Origin: Rhodeus uyekii
Taxonomy: Eukaryota; Chordata; Actinopteri; Cypriniformes; Acheilognathidae
Direction: 5' to 3'
DNA: 64,000 bases
Assembly (NCBI GenBank): GCA_037043235.1
Contig: JAWRVZ010000109.1
Location: forward strand, 2,243,501-2,307,500
The position numbers and the translations under genes are program-made. Shown piece after piece: positions 60,301-64,000 of this stretch (its first letter is position 1; each line of letters starts with the position of its first letter). The notes beneath the pieces were generated by a model that was given only the letters and a program-made list of their open reading frames with translations, did no database searches and was not told where the DNA came from.

Positions 60301-62261
60301 ATGCTCTCAACAACACAGCGGTTTCTTCCTCAATCAAACGGGTAATGTAAATGAAAACCTCATGCAGATGTTGAGTAAATGATAGATTCTCATAACAGAA
60401 TTGTACATTTTGTGTGGACAATGCAACATATTTTTGACTAAAAGAGTCTTATAATAAAATGTCTCTTATACACAATGCACGAAAAAGGTATTTGTGTGTT
60501 GGAAGAAACAATAGTTGAGCAAAAACATCTGTTCACTCAACTATGCTGCTGAAAGCCTTTTAATAAACCCTCACGAAGACGAAAATGAAGAGCAGTCCTC
60601 CTTCCCCTGCAGCTTCAACCATAATTTCCAGATCTATTAAAGCAAAACAGGGCTTCGCTGTGCTGCAACCAGCTCCTTTTATGGCCTTCGGTGTTAGGCG
60701 AGGTATCTTCCTGGCACGACATGAAGTCTGCTCTTTTTATTGGTGTTTCTGGGTGTGACTTTACCCCTGACCGAGTCAATGAAGCTCATCACAGGCAATG
60801 CACATTCTGCATCTCTTCTGCACGTGTCTTTCTTTCATATCTTTATGGCTATGACAGTAACTAGTTAACCCATCTCCGTTCCAGAGTCTGTGCCAGTGGA
60901 TCTTGAGCGTGAAGAAGAACTACAGGAAGAACGTGGTGTATCACAACTGGCGGCATGCCTTCAACACGTCTCAGTGCATGTTTGCTGTGCTGAAGTCCGG
61001 CCGGGTTCAGGTCAGTGACCGCGACGACAAACACAAGGCTCGCGAGACTCACGCCGGCTTCACTCTCGCACAGATCAGTAAACCACACCGGCTCCTTGTG
61101 CCTAAACACTAACTGAGCTCGATCCACATTGAGCTGTGCAGTTGCAGTACTTCCTCCTTTTATAGAGAAACCAGTTAAACAACTAGCGGAACGGTTTTAT
61201 TGTGCGTTCCACTATAAACGTCTTCTGTTGTTTACGCCGGTAGTTAATCATTTGCGTTTATACACTCACTTGGACTGATGAAAATGCAGGGTTTCTTTGA
61301 ATCAAGCTTCTTGCAATCATTGTGAATTGTTTGTGATTTATGAATTGAGGAACTATAAGGCCTTGTTTTGACACTCCAGCTAAGTTTTAATTGGATTTAG
61401 TTTGCTTGTTATTCGGAAAGTTAATCATACAGTTATTAGGATTTACATGCAGTGCGAATGCATTTATTTTTAGATAGCATGGCTGTATTTTACTGTAGGC
61501 ATTAACCAATCCCTGACTCACAATGTTGTGAAATTGGGTAGAGCTATTATGGCCAGATTTATTAACGGTTTATTAATTTTTAGCCGTTAAAAAACTTCTG
61601 TCCGAATTTACTAAAGACGTGCAGTGAAATATTAGCACTAAAAAAGCCTTGAACAGGGTTATTTTTACAGCTGAACTTATTGCATTTGTTGGAGTTTCCC
61701 TTTCAGACACAAAATGTATAGGAGAAGAGAATATAAATGAATCACGTAAGGTGATTTACTAAGGTTTGAGCTAGTCAATATACTGGTATTTGCTCAATAT
61801 TCACCGCCACTAAAAGCATTAAAGTCTTTACACTTTTCACTGTTATTTACACGTCGTCAGCAGATCTTTCCTCTGCCATTGCACTCTCACACTAATTTGC
61901 CCTGGTTAGTGAATCTGGCACTTTGTATAGTGACTTTCAAAGCTGTTGTAATATTATAATAAAGCTGTGTTTTCGTTGACAGAATAATCTGAGTGATTTG
62001 GAGGTTTTAGCTTTAATGATTGCAACATTGAGCCATGATTTGGATCACAGAGGTGTCAACAACTCTTACATTAAAAGGTTTGTACTTTCATTTAGTGCAG
62101 AAGATTGTGATATTACCGACAAGGTGGCAATGTAAAACTGCAAATGATGCAGAATATTTCACTGTTTTTACAGAAGTGACCATCCACTGGCCCAGCTGTA
62201 CTGCCACTCCACAATGGAGCATCACCACTTTGACCAGTGTCTCATGATACTCAACAGTCCA
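42290..62261 (+). CDS. pde5a: cGMP-specific phosphodiesterase 5A, exons 1-15 (3' part outside window)
   Basis: PDE5A hydrolyses cGMP to GMP in the cytosol and limits NO-cGMP signalling; cGMP binding to GAF-A activates it. Fifteen exons join in phase to 2,070 nt (690 codons). Order: EAWLDDHLDFAHSYFIRKA (about 16-35), the kinase-site motif RKISASEF (Ser about 93), GAF-A (about 155-310, NK...F..DE motif), GAF-B (about 340-515), then catalytic motifs YHNWRH (606-611) and LSHDLDHRG (645-653), including the metal-binding His and Asp. Agreement with human PDE5A as I recall it is high throughout, and residue numbers run about six behind. The remaining catalytic exons, expected to start GNQIL, lie beyond 64000. 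The ATG at 42290 is the first in-frame one after the repeat; the mammalian Gln-rich start is absent. Family identity is secure; which teleost duplicate it is cannot be told. Confidence 0.96.
43717..43922 (-). mobile_element. tRNA-derived SINEs in pde5a intron 1: one near full, one truncated
   Basis: The first copy (43717-43842) has CTTTCCCTGGGAATCGAACCCATGACC and the TTATCAGCTGCTTTTATCATTGCA tail, minus orientation. A second, truncated copy follows at about 43856-43922 with CTTTCCCTGGGATCGAACTCATG and CCAGGAAAGCTG. Confidence 0.78.
44233..44812 (+). repeat. Direct repeat flanking the intron 1 dispersed element
   Basis: About 75 bp (GTGACTCACTCATAAAGATTC ... GAATGATTCAATGACTC) at 44233-44320 recurs at 44730-44812 with few changes. 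The two copies enclose the CT-rich element. It could be a pre-existing tandem repeat split by the insertion. Confidence 0.65.
44395..44732 (+). repeat. Dispersed CT-rich repeat in pde5a intron 1
   Basis: TTGTTCCCTCGTTTTCCTTG, TTGTCAGCTGTTCTCAGC, then GTTTATTTCTGTTATATTAAATATTCC and an end CTTGCGTTCCGTGACA. It is flanked by duplicated CACTCATAAAGATTCACTTGTTTCATTACTGGATGAATCAGTGTTTTTGAA blocks (about 44238 and 44733). Confidence 0.45.
45185..45809 (+). CDS. pde5a: pde5a exon 2: phosphorylation motif and start of GAF-A
   Basis: 625 nt, phase 2 to 0, acceptor CTCCTTAAG and donor GAG/GTGAGG. It starts REMVNAWFAERVH, has a Pro/Ser-rich linker, TRKISASEFDRPLRPIVVK, then the GAF-A start LLELVRDVSSHLDLTALCHK and SRLFDVAEGSTLEE. 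GC is higher than in the surrounding introns. Confidence 0.96.
46725..47550 (+). mobile_element. Non-autonomous TTAA-type element, intron 2 copy
   Basis: The right end reads AATAGGGGCACTTTAAATT, a familiar fish element end. The core from about 47030 to 47360 (GAAACGGTTCATTCGCA, CCCCGCCCCTCTGAGAGCTGC, TCTGATTGGTCAGA) is nearly identical to 57478-57810. A different repeat (TTAAAGGTGAAGTATGTAG) starts at 46725 and may be nested. Confidence 0.6.
47713..47802 (+). CDS. pde5a: pde5a exon 3: GAF-A
   Basis: 90 nt, phase 0 to 0. DPRFNAEVDQITGYKTQS, then LPIKNHREE. Acceptor TTCCATCAG, donor GAG/GTGAGA. Confidence 0.95.
47893..47964 (+). CDS. pde5a: pde5a exon 4: GAF-A NKxxF..DE motif
   Basis: 72 nt, phase 0 to 0. 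VVGVAQAINK, then SSFTEQDER, which holds the cGMP-binding-domain NK and DE residues. Confidence 0.94.
48057..48146 (+). CDS. pde5a: pde5a exon 5: end of GAF-A and linker
   Basis: 90 nt, phase 0 to 0. DFSSYLAFSGIVLHNAQLYE, then ENRRNQ. Introns 3 to 5 are very short (81-92 bp). Confidence 0.94.
48228..48365 (+). CDS. pde5a: pde5a exon 6: start of GAF-B
   Basis: 138 nt, phase 0 to 0. VLLDLASLIFEEQQSLEVLL, then ATILSFMQAQECTVFITD. Donor GCT/GTAAGA. Confidence 0.95.
50298..51345 (+). repeat. Compound TG minisatellite in pde5a intron 6
   Basis: About 30 units of (T/G)(A/G)CGGCTGTGCTG separated by (TG)n runs, in total about 1.05 kb. All three forward frames and at least one minus frame stay open over 1 kb (Cys/Val and His/Thr repeats), which is a repeat artefact. 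Alternating purine-pyrimidine TG makes it prone to Z-DNA (general knowledge). Confidence 0.95.
52321..52388 (+). CDS. pde5a: pde5a exon 7: GAF-B
   Basis: 68 nt, phase 0 to 2. TFSSVFHMEYEEL, then FLNR. Acceptor GTGTTACAG, donor AACAG/GTGGGC. Confidence 0.92.
52959..53738 (+). mobile_element. Tigger-like MITE with perfect 22-bp inverted ends, pde5a intron 7
   Basis: CAGTAGAACCCCGACTTACG starts the element and CGTAAGTCGGGGTTCTACTG ends it; 22 bp are perfectly complementary, with TA on both sides. GACATACGA repeats lie inside each end. 780 bp, no transposase. It is the freshest of the TA-flanked elements in the window. Confidence 0.85.
53947..54096 (-). mobile_element. tRNA-derived SINE in pde5a intron 7, minus orientation
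   Basis: Near full-length: TTATCAGCTGCTTTTATCATCGCA, CTTTCCCTGGGAATCGAACCCATGACC, TTGCAAGCGCTGCTCTCTACTGTTAGAC. It ends about 85 bp before pde5a exon 8. Confidence 0.8.
54181..54289 (+). CDS. pde5a: pde5a exon 8: GAF-B
   Basis: 109 nt, phase 2 to 0. ECDVNKINYMYAQYVKNTME, then RFPWT. An in-frame AG 30 bp upstream (54147-54148) would add ten residues. I chose 54181 because the joined reading NRECDVNK then matches the known TREHDANK spacing. Confidence 0.92.
54398..54482 (+). CDS. pde5a: pde5a exon 9: GAF-B
   Basis: 85 nt, phase 0 to 1. SENLQSSNGQIKSLLCTPIR, then NGKKDKVIG. Donor ATAG/GTATGT. Confidence 0.92.
55223..55398 (+). CDS. pde5a: pde5a exon 10: end of GAF-B and inter-domain helix
   Basis: 176 nt, phase 1 to 0. 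VCQLLNKMDEASGEVK, FNRNDEQFLEAFAIFCGLGI and QMYEAVERAMAKQEVTLE. It includes the GAF-B NK and DE positions. Confidence 0.95.
56059..56542 (+). mobile_element. Tigger-like MITE in pde5a intron 10
   Basis: Starts TA/CAGTAATGCCTTGAGATATGAGCG and ends CGCTCGTATCTCAAGGTATATA. The inner 15 or so bases are complementary with one change, and the outermost right bases are degenerate. CTCGTATCTCA repeats fill the right end. Confidence 0.65.
56786..56836 (+). CDS. pde5a: pde5a exon 11: linker to catalytic domain
   Basis: 51 nt, phase 0 to 0: VLSYHASAAEEETRALQ, a near-exact PDE5A signature. Donor CAG/GTAACT. Confidence 0.95.
57385..57960 (+). mobile_element. Non-autonomous TTAA-type element, intron 11 copy
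   Basis: The left end reads TTCTAAAGTGCCCC; the core 57478-57810 matches 47030-47360 in the same orientation with scattered substitutions. The right end is diverged. The related elements carry AAAGTGCCCC / GGGGCACTTT at opposite ends. Confidence 0.6.
58660..58800 (-). mobile_element. tRNA-derived SINE in pde5a intron 11, minus orientation
   Basis: CATTCACATTCCTGCATTTATCAGC tail side, then CTTTCCCTGGGAATCGAACCCATGACC and TTGCAAGCACTGCTCTCTACTG. It pairs with the plus copy at 58895. Confidence 0.82.
58890..59035 (+). mobile_element. tRNA-derived SINE in pde5a intron 11, plus orientation
   Basis: CTGTGTATCTAACAGTAGAGAGCAGTGCTTGCAACATCAAG, GGGTTCGATTCCCAGGGAAAGC and tail GATAAATGCAGGAATGTGAATGA. 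It lies head-to-head with the copy at 58660-58800, with a spacer of about 90 bp. Confidence 0.82.
59258..59404 (+). CDS. pde5a: pde5a exon 12: start of catalytic domain
   Basis: 147 nt, phase 0 to 0. AAAIPSAQSLRLLDFSFSDF, then IRMFVDLKLVQNFQMKYK. The start is two residues shorter than the human LQSLAAA; the acceptor CCACAG is the best available in frame. Confidence 0.93.
60885..61010 (+). CDS. pde5a: pde5a exon 13: catalytic HNxxH motif
   Basis: 126 nt, phase 0 to 0. ILSVKKNYRKNVVYHNWRHA with the first metal-site histidine of the PDE family (H611; H607 is the general-acid position), then QCMFAVLKSG. Donor CAG/GTCAGT. Confidence 0.96.
61983..62077 (+). CDS. pde5a: pde5a exon 14: SHDLDH motif
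   Basis: 95 nt, phase 0 to 2. NNLSDLEVLALMIATLSHDL, then DHRGVNNSYIK. His647 and Asp648 are the second metal ligands. Confidence 0.96.
62174..62261 (+). CDS. pde5a: pde5a exon 15: catalytic domain (last exon in window)
   Basis: 88 nt, phase 2 to 0. SDHPLAQLYCHSTMEHHHFD, then QCLMILNSP. The donor CCA/GTAAGT shows that the gene continues beyond the right edge. Confidence 0.95.
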
Positions 62262-62280
62262 GTAAGTAGTTTATAGACAG

Positions 62281-62282
<2 letters not shown>

Positions 62283-62359
<77 letters not shown>
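62283..62359 (+). repeat. (GT)n microsatellite
   Basis: About 38 GT units, starting about 21 bp after the pde5a exon 15 donor. Confidence 0.95.
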
Positions 62360-62362
<3 letters not shown>

Positions 62363-62661
62363 TGTCTGTGATATGTTCAGATAGCTGATTATTTCTACTA
62401 CTAATAGATAAACAGATGGTGTGAGCATGTACGATCTGCTGCTGCTGCATGAACACACACACATAATCCTATAGCAGATCTAGGCAGGTGGAGCTGGGGA
62501 GGTGGAGGGTCTCAGAGGAACTACTGATCCAGATTATATGAATGTTGAGCAAGTAATCTCATTGATTGCAGGATCAGCAGAGGCCAATCAGCTCGTGTCC
62601 TTCAGTAATGATGTGATTTAATGTAAAGGCCCTCTAGAGTTTCAAGACGGAACTAAATATA

Positions 62662-63520
62662 CCGTATTTATTCGAGTATATCGCGCACACGTGTATAACG
62701 CGCACCCCTAATTTTCGATTAAAAATCGGTATAAAATTTTGTTTCACACCAAGCATTGTAATTGACAAAAAACGTTGTTGAACACGTGCAGCCATGATAA
62801 AAAAACATTTATTTATTGTATAACATATACTTATATAACTTATATAATATATATAACATATATTTATTGACAACATAAACTAATGAACACAATACCGAAA
62901 GAGAATTACCGGTAAAAATATTTATTTAAAATCCTTCAACATCAGATTCCTCATCAGAGACACTAAAGAGTTGCTCCCATTCTTCTGGAGTTAATTTTTC
63001 ATCAGTGTCTCAGTTGGCAGGAACATCTCCGGTTTCTTCTGCGTCTGAATTCCACAGCAGGTCGTCTTCTGTGCCGTCCATTTTATTGCTAATGCCTGTC
63101 TTCTCCGTAACGTGTGGGTGAGGAAATGAAGCGGCGAGGGGACGTTTTTTTCCTTCGCCCTCACGTACAGTGAGAGGCTGCAGCCTGTGTTACGGGATGT
63201 AATGTATCATGCAATCGGCAATCGATTGCTTTGGGCTATGTTGCGGTTGTTGCCGTGGTTTATGTTTGAATACAGTTGCTGAATTGCACTCACGAGTCTG
63301 CCTTTTATTTTATGCATATATTGCTACTTAAACAGCCTGTAAAATGCGCAGCGCGAACTCACAATTCGCCGGCGCCCTCAAAGGACCGTCAAAACAAACC
63401 CCACCCCACCCCACCCCTCCCCACCCCTCCCCAGCCCAGCCCTCGTGCATAACGCGCATCCCTAACTTTGAGTTATTTTTTTGGTAGAAAATTTTGCGCG
63501 TTATACTCGAATAAATACGG
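62662..63520 (+). mobile_element. TA-flanked MITE of a second type (CCGTATTTATTCGAG ends)
   Basis: CCGTATTTATTCGAGTATA at the left and TATACTCGAATAAATACGG at the right are perfectly complementary, flanked by TA. TAACGCGCA phrases recur inside both ends. 859 bp; a CCCCACCCCT run lies near 63400-63440. No complete transposase frame. Superfamily is probably Tc/mariner (inferred). Confidence 0.8.
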
Positions 63521-64000
63521 TATATTTAAAAATATGCTAACATGCTGCTTTCAAAACTGTAAAACACACACATTCACAAAAGAATAAAGACAAATTGTGT
63601 GCATTTCCACAGCAATTCTACTGACGTGTATAAAAATTGTTTTCACAAGTAAATTACCATAATCCAAAGATGATAAAGTGACTTTAGTAATGGCCAGTGA
63701 AACGGTAAAGATATGTAACCATATATTTCCTCATATGATGTGGTTCACTAACAGTGAACTGTATTGATCAGAATTATCAACTATAATAAATGCAGACATA
63801 TTTTAAATAAACCTACAGTACAGATTTAATTATGTTTTTGAACGGGCATCCTCAACTTTTTTAATAAACAGAAATGCCCCAGTGACCCTAAACCTTACAT
63901 AACACACGAAACGATAAGCATGTTAGCAAACGGTTATTAAACGTGTAAACACTCCCTGTTAATTGTTTCTGTGTGATGACCTTTGACTCTTCCGCCCGCT
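63521..64000. other. pde5a intron 15, no exon seen
   Basis: AT-rich sequence. The next PDE5A exon (expected to begin GNQIL) was searched for in all plus frames and is not present before the edge. Confidence 0.5.

Overview
The window is vertebrate nuclear DNA from a ray-finned fish, most likely an otophysan of the carp/zebrafish type. The inference rests on spliced vertebrate genes with GT..AG introns, low GC, very high transposon density, repeated copies of a tRNA-derived SINE, and DNA-transposon relics of the TA-flanked, hAT-like and TTAA-type kinds. No species name can be supported from sequence alone.

Region by region. Positions 1-8190 are gene-poor: a small hAT-like element with a perfect 8-bp target duplication, an orphan cadherin prodomain exon (2209-2453), a tandem repeat of about 141 bp, a decayed Ty3/Gypsy fragment on the minus strand, and a nest of LINE-derived and dispersed repeats. 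Positions 8195-18872 hold a complete 13-exon gene on the plus strand that matches type I classical cadherin (E-cadherin-like) exon by exon. All splice phases close, giving 719 codons. It has a signal peptide, prodomain, furin site and five EC repeats, but a stop codon replaces the transmembrane segment, so the product is predicted to be a secreted ectodomain. Positions 19900-25805 hold a decayed jockey-group LINE, split by a 1,267-bp DNA transposon with a 5-bp target duplication and flanked on both sides by arrays built on an 18-bp (GTTATTGTTGCTGCTGCT)-type unit.

Positions 26000-42280 are intergenic: SINEs, a Tigger-like MITE, a 2-kb minisatellite with an 11-bp unit, and one unassigned proline-rich open segment near 38.4 kb. 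Positions 42290-62261 hold the first 15 coding exons (690 codons) of the cGMP-specific phosphodiesterase PDE5A on the plus strand: the N-terminal phosphorylation motif, GAF-A, GAF-B and the metal-binding HNxxH and SHDLDH motifs of the catalytic domain. The remaining catalytic exons lie beyond the right edge. The introns carry SINEs, two Tigger-like MITEs, a compound TG minisatellite of about 1 kb, and a pair of direct dispersed repeats. A further TA-flanked MITE (62662-63520) follows exon 15.

The two genes have no evident functional link: one is a predicted secreted adhesion-type protein, the other a cytosolic cyclic-nucleotide enzyme. The most unusual points are the membrane-less cadherin with its altered HAV site, the orphan duplicate of its prodomain exon, the Helentron-like element beside an exon-8 splice donor, and the dinucleotide-rich minisatellite that ends just before the PDE5A start codon.
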